The notes under the pieces were generated by a model. That model saw nothing but the letters and a program-made list of their open reading frames with translations. It was not told where the DNA came from and made no database searches. Source: a virus. From it: DNA of 24,972 nucleotides. The stretch is from IMG/VR virus record IMGVR_UViG_3300047457_000793, positions 1 to 24,972 of that record; one strand, written 5' to 3'. Within the stretch, counting starts at the first letter, position 1; every line of letters starts with the position of its first letter. Positions 5,100-12,874 of this stretch are shown here, one piece after another. The translations under genes were made by a program, and so were the position numbers.

Positions 5100-5828
5100 T
5101 CACAACTGCAGCGGCTGCAACTCCACTCGCTGCATCAGATTTGACGGACTGCAGCCCCACAGCACCACGGCCGGAAACGGAAACACGCCGCTCCGGTACA
5201 CGTCCGCTGGCAAATTCACACTGCTGCCGTCTGCCGCGTCATACGACTGCCAGCAAACGTACGGCGTCGGCGGGTCCAGCGATTGCGGGGCAGAGCGCGG
5301 AAACATCGACCACCGCCTCAGATCGTCTCCCTCAGTAATTGTGGGTCTGCCGGCCACTGGTGGATTCTCAGGCGGCTCCGCAAACTGTGCACCCGGCGGC
5401 AGGTATTCGTTCGCCTGAATCGTGTACAATTTCCCCGCCCACTTTGGGTGTTCTCGCCCGCTCCCGAACCAGAAAAATCCCGCCATCGAATCCGGTGCAG
5501 CCGTCTGGTTTCGCCGCACGCAAAACTGCCAATTGTAAATGTCGCGAAATATCCTATTGCCTTTCTCCGGCCCCTCAGTCGCGATTAGATCCGCCAGGAA
5601 TTGCTGGTCAGCATAAGGTGCCATGTAACCAACAGTCTGTAATACGCGGCGGCAGACGTCGATTAACACGCCGTCAGAGTATACACCAATCGTGTAGGGT
5701 ACCCCGATTGCGTCAAAACATCCGCGGTTGGTGAGTGCCACCGAAGGTGCCATGGGGTCATCCAGCCCGCCAGGATGCAGCCATCCCGGCATGGGATTCC
5801 ACGGATTACAAATTGTTGAGGCGTGCAT
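5100..5828 (-). CDS. 242-aa protein of unknown function in the glycosyltransferase cluster
   Basis: The start chosen is the ATG at 5828-5826, preceded by CAGGTG, which overlaps the previous gene by 23 nt; an ATG at 5795 is an alternative. The longer frame to 5984 lies over a clear glycosyltransferase and is rejected. The protein begins MHASTICNPWNPMPGW. It contains SDGVLIDVCRRVL (51-63) and DQQFLADLI (74-82), the latter like the DQ-x-FL element near the acceptor site of several GT-A enzymes, then an aromatic stretch and a Pro-rich C-terminal half. I do not recognise a family. Its position last in the cluster suggests glycan transfer or acceptor recognition. Confidence 0.65.
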   Translation of the reverse strand: MHASTICNPWNPMPGWLHPGGLDDPMAPSVALTNRGCFDAIGVPYTIGVYSDGVLIDVCRRVLQTVGYMAPYADQQFLADLIATEGPEKGNRIFRDIYNWQFCVRRNQTAAPDSMAGFFWFGSGREHPKWAGKLYTIQANEYLPPGAQFAEPPENPPVAGRPTITEGDDLRRWSMFPRSAPQSLDPPTPYVCWQSYDAADGSSVNLPADVYRSGVFPFPAVVLWGCSPSNLMQRVELQPLQL

Positions 5829-6564
5829 AGAGCACCTGCGTGTAGGTGTCGAGTTGCGGGACCAGACAGGTAATCCATTCGCGGCCCAGCTGCTGCCGGT
5901 CGTTGTTGCGGTACCAATTGCAATCACCGGGACCGTCGGCGAGTGATTGCCCGTGGTAATGGTTGGTGTTCCAGCGGAACACATAGGACGGCGGCGCGAA
6001 CTGGCAGGGGTCCACGAATCGGCCAGCGGCGGAAAAGTGGGTCATCATCTGCTGATCAAAATTCGCCTGATCGGTCAGCGGCCATCCGCCGCGTTCTGCC
6101 CAATGTGTGCGGCGGAATGCAATCGATCCGTGAAACCTGCCGTCAGCGGCTTCCTCGATGTGCTGCCCGAGACCGCAACCGTAATCACTGAGCACCCGAG
6201 ACGGCTTCGAGAAATCGCCATTCCGCAGCGCTGCCACGTGGGCCATCGTGTGGTGTGGCAGGAATGAGTCATCATCCTCCGCCACGATAATCACGTCATC
6301 GCCTGACTCAACCTCACAGAGCCCCGCCAGTGCGTTGAATTTCGCGGGCAGGCTATTGAATCTCTGCCCGATTGAAATCATCTGCCAGCGGTCTCCACGA
6401 CACGCTGGTGAGTATTGGCCAGCATCATCCAGAATGATCAACTGCAATCGCTCCGGCGGATACTGTTGAGCGAGGAAACACGCAATCAGATTCGGCAACG
6501 TCTGCGGTCTGCAATAGGTTGGTGTGATCCATGTAACGCGTGGCAGAATCAATTCATTTTGCAT
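5806..6564 (-). CDS. GT2-type glycosyltransferase (EDDD motif)
   Basis: A 252-aa GT-A fold enzyme. Visible are an N-terminal nucleotide-binding segment (TWITPTYCRPQTLPNL, 11-26, then LIILDDA, 42-48) and the DxD metal site VAEDDDSF (95-101). These are typical of family 2 glycosyltransferases, which move a sugar from a nucleotide-sugar to an acceptor in the cytoplasm. The ATG at 6564 has GGGA seven bases upstream and overlaps the preceding gene by 16 nt, so the genes are coupled. There is no signal peptide or membrane anchor, so the acceptor is probably a soluble protein or glycan rather than a lipid-linked one. Donor and acceptor are unknown. Confidence 0.85.
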   Translation of the reverse strand: MQNELILPRVTWITPTYCRPQTLPNLIACFLAQQYPPERLQLIILDDAGQYSPACRGDRWQMISIGQRFNSLPAKFNALAGLCEVESGDDVIIVAEDDDSFLPHHTMAHVAALRNGDFSKPSRVLSDYGCGLGQHIEEAADGRFHGSIAFRRTHWAERGGWPLTDQANFDQQMMTHFSAAGRFVDPCQFAPPSYVFRWNTNHYHGQSLADGPGDCNWYRNNDRQQLGREWITCLVPQLDTYTQVLYARLNNL

Positions 6565-7205
6565 TTTAACATCCCGCTCCAGTGTGTTCCGTTTTGGTGA
6601 TCCGGTCGGCTCAAATAGTGTGCGTGATCGGGTGGCAGGTTATCGACGTCCAGATACCACGGCAGATGCCTTGCCGGGGCCAGCCAGCAGCGTTCCGCTG
6701 GATAATATCCACGCCAGTCTGGCGTGCGATAGATTGCCAGTGTGGTGTCGATGTCCGCAGCGTAAAAGCCTTTGATCGTCGGGTTCTGCCAGAACTGCTC
6801 TTCATGCGCCTTGACCTTCGCGGCCAGTGGTGTGTCTGGCAAATCATGCAGCGACAATGCCGAGCCCACTTTGATCAATTGGGGCTGGCTCCTCAGGCGG
6901 TCCAGCATGATCTCGATTTCATCGCCCTGCCAGTGGTTGATGTCCAAGTCCCCATCAGTGACCAGATAATACGGCGGGGAAACCTGATGTGAAAACCGCT
7001 CCCAATAGGCGCGGCAACCGTGGTTTGCACCGTACGAAACCGCAATTCCACCGCTCAGTTTTGAATATGCCTCCAGCAGTGGCGGGTAGGTGGAATTGCA
7101 ATCCAAGATCCAAACGGAACTGATGGTTTTAGACTGCCGCAACTTCTCTGCCAAATCGATCGCAGACATTAAATCGCGACTAGTGATAAATGCCGGGATT
7201 CTCAT
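6549..7205 (-). CDS. GT-A type glycosyltransferase (DGD motif)
   Basis: A 218-aa protein from the ATG at 7205-7203, with GAGG five bases upstream; the longer frame to 7268 overlaps the previous gene and lacks a supported start. It begins MRIPAFITSRDLMSAIDLAE. YLVTDGDLDIN (80-90) is the DxD metal-binding element of a GT-A fold. Before it lies WILDCNSTYPPLLEAY (32-47), the segment after the first strand. It lacks the long C-terminal part of many GT2 enzymes and is short, so it may be a minimal transferase. It sits between the GalNAc-T-like enzyme and the EDDD enzyme. Confidence 0.8.
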   Translation of the reverse strand: MRIPAFITSRDLMSAIDLAEKLRQSKTISSVWILDCNSTYPPLLEAYSKLSGGIAVSYGANHGCRAYWERFSHQVSPPYYLVTDGDLDINHWQGDEIEIMLDRLRSQPQLIKVGSALSLHDLPDTPLAAKVKAHEEQFWQNPTIKGFYAADIDTTLAIYRTPDWRGYYPAERCWLAPARHLPWYLDVDNLPPDHAHYLSRPDHQNGTHWSGMLKCKMN

Positions 7206-7212
7206 CGCAACC

Positions 7213-8136
7213 TCAGCAGAACAGAGACAGTGGCGGATAGGCGACGGGATTCGCGGCCAGTGTGGCAAATTGAGCAGCGGTCAGGCGGCCATCGCGAGAT
7301 TCTGCCAGCCCTGTGTCCTCGTTGATGCCGTAGACATAATGGTTCCGCAGGCGCTCAAGACTGAGCCCCAATTCCTGATGTCCCAACATGAAGTTCCGCA
7401 CCTTACCATGCAGTGACAGCGGAGACTTTCGCCCGCCAACTGGGTCCCCGAATCGGTGTTGCCACAGCAGATCCGGAATGCAGATGCAGCGTCTGCCAGC
7501 TTGCCGGAATTTTGTGTGGATATACCACTCCTCACCGCCAAACTCGCGGAAGTGCGGATTGAATCCCAGCCATGCGTCCTTGCGGCAACTGAAGAGCCCC
7601 AGCCCCATGGCGGGAATCTCCAGCGGCTCAGGGTTATCGAGAATCCTCTTATCGATGCCCCAAATGCCCCACATGCCATCACGCCAGACGTCATCAAAGT
7701 GCGTGTATACAGTGGCCAGACTATCCAGCAGCAGCGGACCAGATAGGAGGTCCATGCAGTCGGGGTTTCGCGTGTAATAATCCAGCAGCGAAAACACCGC
7801 ATCGGGTGCCAGCAACACATGCGAATCCATCACCAGCACAGCGTCACCAGCAGCCTCGCGAAAAATCCTATCGCGTGAGGCTGATGTGCCCTGGATTTCT
7901 CCGAACGGAATCCACCGCGCAGCGAATGGGTGTCCCGGCTTGCCCGATCGAATCCCCACGTTGATGTGGTCAAACAGCCCCTTCGCCCGTTGCCCGCATG
8001 GTGAGTCTGGAGCGTTGTCGATGCAGATCAGTTCCACCTGCGGCATAACCTCAGCGTGGTACATTCTCAGGGCGTTTATTGAGAAATAGAGCCCATCGAA
8101 ATCATTGTGTGTGGCAAAGCCTATTGTGAGTTTCAT
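7213..8136 (-). CDS. Glycosyltransferase resembling polypeptide GalNAc-transferases
   Basis: A 307-aa GT-A enzyme. The metal site is DSH (104-106, in AVLVMDSHVLL), not the usual DxD. It is followed by a central segment with IWGIDKR (158-164) and IPAMGLGLFSCRKDAW (174-189), then FGGEEWYIHTKFRQAG (199-214) and a late His in LLWQHRF (223-229). The order DSH, GGE and late His is the pattern of animal polypeptide GalNAc-transferases (GT27) and GT2 relatives with a galactosyltransferase-like C-terminal segment. The gene starts inside the stop of the Thr-rich tail gene (ATGA at 8136-8133), which ties its translation to that gene. I infer transfer of a first sugar to Thr/Ser of virion proteins. The fold is certain enough; the acceptor is not proven. 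Confidence 0.85.
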   Translation of the reverse strand: MKLTIGFATHNDFDGLYFSINALRMYHAEVMPQVELICIDNAPDSPCGQRAKGLFDHINVGIRSGKPGHPFAARWIPFGEIQGTSASRDRIFREAAGDAVLVMDSHVLLAPDAVFSLLDYYTRNPDCMDLLSGPLLLDSLATVYTHFDDVWRDGMWGIWGIDKRILDNPEPLEIPAMGLGLFSCRKDAWLGFNPHFREFGGEEWYIHTKFRQAGRRCICIPDLLWQHRFGDPVGGRKSPLSLHGKVRNFMLGHQELGLSLERLRNHYVYGINEDTGLAESRDGRLTAAQFATLAANPVAYPPLSLFC

Positions 8137-8981
8137 GGCGTTTCCGGTGGCGGTGTGCTAAATCCGATAGTGGTTGTGGTTGTTGGGTTCGCCGTCGTCG
8201 TTGTGCTCGTGGTCGTCGGTCCGGCCGTCGTTGTCGTTGTCGGACCAGTTGGTGCAGCGGTGGTGGTTGTCGTGGGCTGGTAAATGATCCCGCTGTACTC
8301 TTCATAGATTCGCGGTTCAATCGCCCCGATCATTAAGCCGAGCCCCTGAGTGTACCAGCCTAACGCCAGTGCACCCGCAGCGATTCGCGGGGATGTTGTG
8401 CGGTTGACCAGGCACCAGCAGGGAAACACCATCGGGGCAACGGACAGCGGAGATTGCGAAACACGCAATACGACAGTGTCCAGAGTTCCGGCAGTCAGCG
8501 GAACAGTAGTGAGCCCGCTAAATCGCTCCGGCAACGAAACAAACCAGCGGCCGGGATAGTACGTTTCGCCAGTCGCTACCGTGTCTGTAATCGTGCCGCC
8601 AGTGACCTTACAAATGTCACGCAATGGCTGCGGGAGTGCGGCCCGAAATTGCACCGCTGTTGCGTTAAACGGAATCGGCTCAGACTCTACGCCATTCCAT
8701 GCAACCCGGAATGTGCCCGGCTGTACTTGTCCTGCATTGTAAGCGGCGGGATAGCCGATCAGGCAAACGTCGTAACTGTAGGGGTAAGCGGCGTCGACGA
8801 TCATCGGAGCGTAACGCCCGAGGGTCCACCCCTCAGGCGCTCGCAGGATCATCAGCGGAATGGCCTCGGCTCCACCGCCGGCAGAGAACTGCGGGCCACT
8901 GATCGCAACCCGCTTCCACCAGTCGACCAACTCGTTGAATGGCCGGCGGTCATTCGGTTCGATGCCAAACAGATCAGTCAC
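8133..8981 (-). CDS. Tail-associated protein with a mucin-like Thr/Pro C-terminal tail
   Basis: A 282-aa protein from a GTG at 8981-8979 with GGGGGT about seven bases upstream, closely following the 952-aa gene. Residues about 88-165 (PGTFRVAWNGVESEPI...) form one copy of a domain repeated in the 952-aa protein. Residues 236-271 are a low-complexity tail of four PTTTT-type units about ten residues apart: 23 of 36 are Thr, with Ala, Pro and Gly between. The Thr codons are mixed (ACA, ACC, ACG), so the tail is not simple DNA slippage. Such tails are classic O-glycosylation substrates in mucins. The context suggests a surface-exposed tail-tip or fibre component. It overlaps the GalNAc-T-like gene by ATGA. 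Confidence 0.75.
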   Translation of the reverse strand: MTDLFGIEPNDRRPFNELVDWWKRVAISGPQFSAGGGAEAIPLMILRAPEGWTLGRYAPMIVDAAYPYSYDVCLIGYPAAYNAGQVQPGTFRVAWNGVESEPIPFNATAVQFRAALPQPLRDICKVTGGTITDTVATGETYYPGRWFVSLPERFSGLTTVPLTAGTLDTVVLRVSQSPLSVAPMVFPCWCLVNRTTSPRIAAGALALGWYTQGLGLMIGAIEPRIYEEYSGIIYQPTTTTTAAPTGPTTTTTAGPTTTSTTTTANPTTTTTIGFSTPPPETP

Positions 8982-8984
8982 CAG

Positions 8985-11843
8985 TCACCCCCGAATCGTC
9001 GCCACTCCGGACACCGTCAGTTGTCGCATCAAGATCCGGCCGGCGTTTTTGGTGAGTGTCGTGAGTGCCACCGAACCGCCAACCACCAGCCCGTTGTTTT
9101 GCTCCAGCGTTCCAAGTGTCACGGACTCGCCATCAAATGCCGCCAGCCCGAGCTCGCCCGAAATCACCTCAGCTGTTGCGCTGGTATTGCTGACCAGTGC
9201 ACAGCAGGCAGCCTTGTCCGTCTCGTTGCTGCTGCCCGTTCTCACCACTCGCAGTGTACCGGCGGAAATGCCAAGATCAAGGCGAATCAAATCAGATCCG
9301 CGGCCCAGCCCATTGCCGATCTCAGCGGCGGCGGACGACGGAACGCCAATCATCAAATACCGTGGCAGATATTCCACCGCGTTTGCGGTCGTCCGCTCGC
9401 TGCGTCCCAGCTGTGCCGTGTAGGCTGCAGCAACACGGAAGGATGAAACCTGCAGCCCACAGTAAATCACGCCAGAGCCCGCGCTGGTGATCGTGATCGC
9501 GCTGCCGGTTGCTGTCGCTGACAACTGGAATGTTCCGGCCTCGTTGTCCGAATCCAGAACGTAGTAATTGGTGCCGGCGGACAGCCCACCCGGCAACGTG
9601 CCAGTGGACTGCAGACGCACAATCTGACCGGTCCGAAGATCATGCCCGCCCGAAGCCCGCAGGCGATTCAGCGAGCCCAGCGGCGCGGCAGTTGTGGTGG
9701 TCGTGGAACTGGTGGTGGTTGTCGGCAGTGGTGTGTAAATCACCTCGACCGTAACCGGCACCCACTGGCGCAGCCCGTACCGAATATCTCCGGCGGCGTT
9801 ATCGATTGTCACGTCGTCCGTAGCCCCAGGCAGTCGCCCCAGAGTCCAGTTTGTCGGGTCCGCCCAGTTCCGCGGTCCAGTGGCTCGCTGAGTGACTGAG
9901 ACCGTGGCTACAGTGGAAATGTCGATTGCGTTCTGAGTGATCGAAAATGCCGGCAGCAGTTGGCTGGACAGCCCACTGGTGAACGTAATCAGGTAACTCG
10001 TGGAATCGCTGGAGTACGTCACTACCACGTTGTCCACACTGCCAATCGCCGGCAACGTGGCCAGCAGTGTCCGCAGCGACGCGGCAGACGTCCCCACAGC
10101 CACATAGAGCGGGCCCTGAGTGCCGAAGGACAAATAGAACCCGCCAGAGACTGCAGAGCGGCTGACAGCAATCGTGGCGGTCTGCGTGCGTGCCACAACG
10201 TGACTGCGATACACACTGGCGGACCCAGTGCCATTGCCTCCCAATGCAACCGCAGTCGGGACTGGCAACACTCGCGTTTTCTGGCTGGCAGCGTATGTCA
10301 CCAGCCATGGGCTGGCTTCCGTGCCAGATCCCGTGACTGATGTTCCACTCCCGATCAATCCATCAAACTGAGCCTCTACGGTCGCGGCTGAGGCGTTCCA
10401 CGCGATTGCTGCCGTCAGACCCTCAGGCAGTGTCAGTTTGAAAGTGCCGGAGCTTGTGCGAGCCGGCACTGAGATTGCGTGCACGGCACCCGATGCGGAG
10501 CTTCCAGCGTCGTTGATTTTGCGGAGTGTGCCAGTGCCACCAACCTGACGCAAGCTGCCGTCGATTGCAGCTGCTGCGAGGTTCGTTGAATTGTCAATCA
10601 GGTGCACCAGCTGTGGGTGGTAGAATGACCCCGGAGCGTAGGAGGCGGCACCCCACGTCTCGGCGTTGCCGATGTGCTTTCCCACAATTCCAAGGAAGTC
10701 GCTGAAGTCGCTGAGGTCATTGAGGGCGTTTGCGGCAGCAGCAGCCACAGCGGCATAGGCAGCGTTTGCCGTGCCGTTACTGTAATCTGGCTGAATGGTC
10801 CCGCCAGCGTTTGTGATCGTTGTCTGACGGCCCTGGTATTCCAGCGTGATGCTGTTGCCGGTCGTGAAGTCCAGCAGAAAATGGGCAGCGTATCCGCGGT
10901 TTGCGTTGCTGCCGAAATCCGTCGATACCGACAACTGCGCCGTCGGGTTGTTCAAGATTTTGAGTGCCGTTGCACCTACTACACTGCTGATCGAAATCGA
11001 GGGCCGTGAAGCGGACGTGTAGCCGGTAAAGTCCAGCACATAGTGCGCACCGCGGACCCCGTCACCACTGGCCAAGATTCCGCCGTATACCTCCACGTTG
11101 TTTGCCGCCAGTGATTTGACGATTTGCCGAACGCGAGCGATGCCGTCATCAGATCGCACGGTTGCGGAATTGCCGTCGATTGTCAGACTGAATGAGGAAT
11201 CGGCCTCCACGCCCAGCATCCACACGTCATGCGGTCCCGCCTTGTACGGCGTCTGTTCTCGGACGTTAACCACTCTGCCATTCTGCAGCGTGCTCGCGTC
11301 CATCACCACCGACACCGGAGCAGCGGCCAACTCGCCAATCCATTCCAGGTAAATTTCATCTGCCGTGGACGATCGGATTGTTGCGGATGCCGTTTTCCCC
11401 GTTGCCCCAGCAATTGCCGTCAGCAGACCAGCAGCATCGCCGTAGGTGATCGCACTGGTAATCACGCCGTTGATCGTCAGTTTGTACGTACCCGCGCGAG
11501 CCCCATTGAAACTCAACAGCGTGATTTGATTAACGGGTGTGGCCCCGAAATCGTTGCTCACTGTGACCGTCGGGCGGACGGCCATCGAAATGATGAAATC
11601 GTCATCGTCCGGACCGGCGGCCACAACGTCCTGCCCATCGGCAGTGAATGCGATGTTGGCGAATTCCGGGGCGCCAGAATCCTGCAGCGTCTGGGCAATC
11701 GTCGAGGCGTTCCACGTGCCGAATTTGAACACTCTGGACCCGCAACTGATCTCCACCTCCACCAGTCCGGCAGTACCCGGAGACAGCAGGCGGAGAACCT
11801 TCGGCTGCGGCAGTGCGTCACCGCGGAATTTATTCAGTGGCAT
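8985..11843 (-). CDS. Large multidomain tail protein (952 aa)
   Basis: The ATG at 11843 has GAGG six bases upstream and starts eight bases after the previous stop. The body shows at least five diverged copies of a beta-rich domain, recognisable by (G)T-x-[KR/S]-[LV]-x-[LIV]-x-G at about residues 25, 117, 216, 466 and 566, each followed by a helix rich in Ala/Leu and a strand ending in an F-T-G-like turn. At about 658 is NWADPTNWTLGRLPGATDD, a motif common in secreted beta-structured proteins. At about 705-720 a PTTTTSSTTTTTAAP linker leads into a domain with GHDLRTGQIVRL and LPGGLSAGTNYYVLD (about 734-770), widespread in phage tail and fibre proteins. Probable tail-tip or side-fibre protein; exact role unknown. 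Confidence 0.75.
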   Translation of the reverse strand: MPLNKFRGDALPQPKVLRLLSPGTAGLVEVEISCGSRVFKFGTWNASTIAQTLQDSGAPEFANIAFTADGQDVVAAGPDDDDFIISMAVRPTVTVSNDFGATPVNQITLLSFNGARAGTYKLTINGVITSAITYGDAAGLLTAIAGATGKTASATIRSSTADEIYLEWIGELAAAPVSVVMDASTLQNGRVVNVREQTPYKAGPHDVWMLGVEADSSFSLTIDGNSATVRSDDGIARVRQIVKSLAANNVEVYGGILASGDGVRGAHYVLDFTGYTSASRPSISISSVVGATALKILNNPTAQLSVSTDFGSNANRGYAAHFLLDFTTGNSITLEYQGRQTTITNAGGTIQPDYSNGTANAAYAAVAAAAANALNDLSDFSDFLGIVGKHIGNAETWGAASYAPGSFYHPQLVHLIDNSTNLAAAAIDGSLRQVGGTGTLRKINDAGSSASGAVHAISVPARTSSGTFKLTLPEGLTAAIAWNASAATVEAQFDGLIGSGTSVTGSGTEASPWLVTYAASQKTRVLPVPTAVALGGNGTGSASVYRSHVVARTQTATIAVSRSAVSGGFYLSFGTQGPLYVAVGTSAASLRTLLATLPAIGSVDNVVVTYSSDSTSYLITFTSGLSSQLLPAFSITQNAIDISTVATVSVTQRATGPRNWADPTNWTLGRLPGATDDVTIDNAAGDIRYGLRQWVPVTVEVIYTPLPTTTTSSTTTTTAAPLGSLNRLRASGGHDLRTGQIVRLQSTGTLPGGLSAGTNYYVLDSDNEAGTFQLSATATGSAITITSAGSGVIYCGLQVSSFRVAAAYTAQLGRSERTTANAVEYLPRYLMIGVPSSAAAEIGNGLGRGSDLIRLDLGISAGTLRVVRTGSSNETDKAACCALVSNTSATAEVISGELGLAAFDGESVTLGTLEQNNGLVVGGSVALTTLTKNAGRILMRQLTVSGVATIRG

Positions 11844-11851
11844 GAGATACC

Positions 11852-12874
11852 TCAGGTAAACAGCAGATTGAAATCGAGTTTGCGCGGGATCAGATATTTG
11901 ACGAAATGCAGATCAGATTTTTCCAACTTTTGCTTCAGCACCCATTCATATTGCGGAGTTTCGTCGGGTGGCGCCACGTTTTTGTATTCACGAATTTGAT
12001 TTCCGTCTTTGTTGAGCGGAACCGGCTTTTGCACCGCTTTGCCGGCGGAGTCTGTTGCTGGCCTGCGGATCTCCTGAGTGTATGCCAGAATCTTTCGCGG
12101 CTGGCCAATCAGCGTTTGCTCCCATGGTGCATAAATTGGTTTCGGCGGAAAGTACTCGGTGAGTCCCTGATTCAGGTATTCGCTTCGCCACGTTGATTCG
12201 CGATACATGAATTGCAGCGGCATTTCGCGGTATTCGATTTCGCGTCCGTCAACCTCTGTGTACTGCGGAAGTGACAGCCGGATGCCTCGCATTTTGAGCG
12301 TCTCAGGTGCAGCGATAAATCCGTCCAGTTCGACCGGGTCAGAGTTCACGCACACGTGCGCGAACTGCCCCAGCCACTGCGGAATTTGCGTGACGTATCG
12401 CGTTCCGGAGAACACCAGAATCTGTTCCTCGCGAACGATGCCAATCAGCGCTTCGCCGGCGGTGTTTACCAGTGGGTTGCCCTCGCCGTCAATCTCGGCC
12501 GGCACCTCGTCAAAATCCGTTTCCACCTCGAATTTCAGCGGGCGCCGAAGGGGGTTCGGGTCGCTGGTTGTCCCTCGTCCGGTGCCAACTCTCAACACCA
12601 ACTCAACTACCGCCTGGCAGTGCTCACTGTTGGCGATTTTTTCGATCTTCAATCGCTCGACGTAGTATCCGGTTGAGCGGTAAATGCCCGGCGACAGATC
12701 CGGAAACAATGAGGCGCAGAGGTCCTCAGACATATCCGCTTGATCGGTCAGGCAGATCAGATTCCAGTATTCTGTTACGCGGCGTTCTGGCGTTCCGTCC
12801 TGAGGATACGTCAGTTCCCCATCTCGCTGGTGTGCCAGTTCTCGCCGCCAGAGTCTTGCCTGTGGCAGTGCCAT
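11852..12874 (-). CDS. Tail-tip/baseplate candidate (340 aa)
   Basis: The ATG at 12874-12872 overlaps the tape-measure stop (TAATG) and has GGGAG nine bases upstream. The protein begins MALPQARLWRRELAHQRDGE, is mixed alpha/beta, and has no signal peptide or membrane segment. I do not recognise a family. The gene directly after the tape measure in siphoviruses normally encodes the distal tail protein or another initiator of tail-tip assembly, so that is the likely role by position only. Confidence 0.6.
   Translation of the reverse strand: MALPQARLWRRELAHQRDGELTYPQDGTPERRVTEYWNLICLTDQADMSEDLCASLFPDLSPGIYRSTGYYVERLKIEKIANSEHCQAVVELVLRVGTGRGTTSDPNPLRRPLKFEVETDFDEVPAEIDGEGNPLVNTAGEALIGIVREEQILVFSGTRYVTQIPQWLGQFAHVCVNSDPVELDGFIAAPETLKMRGIRLSLPQYTEVDGREIEYREMPLQFMYRESTWRSEYLNQGLTEYFPPKPIYAPWEQTLIGQPRKILAYTQEIRRPATDSAGKAVQKPVPLNKDGNQIREYKNVAPPDETPQYEWVLKQKLEKSDLHFVKYLIPRKLDFNLLFT

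Noticed and set aside
5829-5984. N-terminal extension of the 242-aa gene to 5984
   Set aside because: It lies out of frame over the end of a clear glycosyltransferase and encodes low-complexity Thr/Ser sequence without a supported start.
8160-8270. Thr-coding stretch as a simple trinucleotide microsatellite
   Set aside because: Thr codons vary (ACA, ACC, ACG) and are broken by Ala, Pro, Gly and Ser at regular positions, which points to selection on the protein.
8454-9446. 330-codon plus-strand frame
   Set aside because: It crosses the boundary of two coupled tail genes on the other strand and has antisense-like composition.
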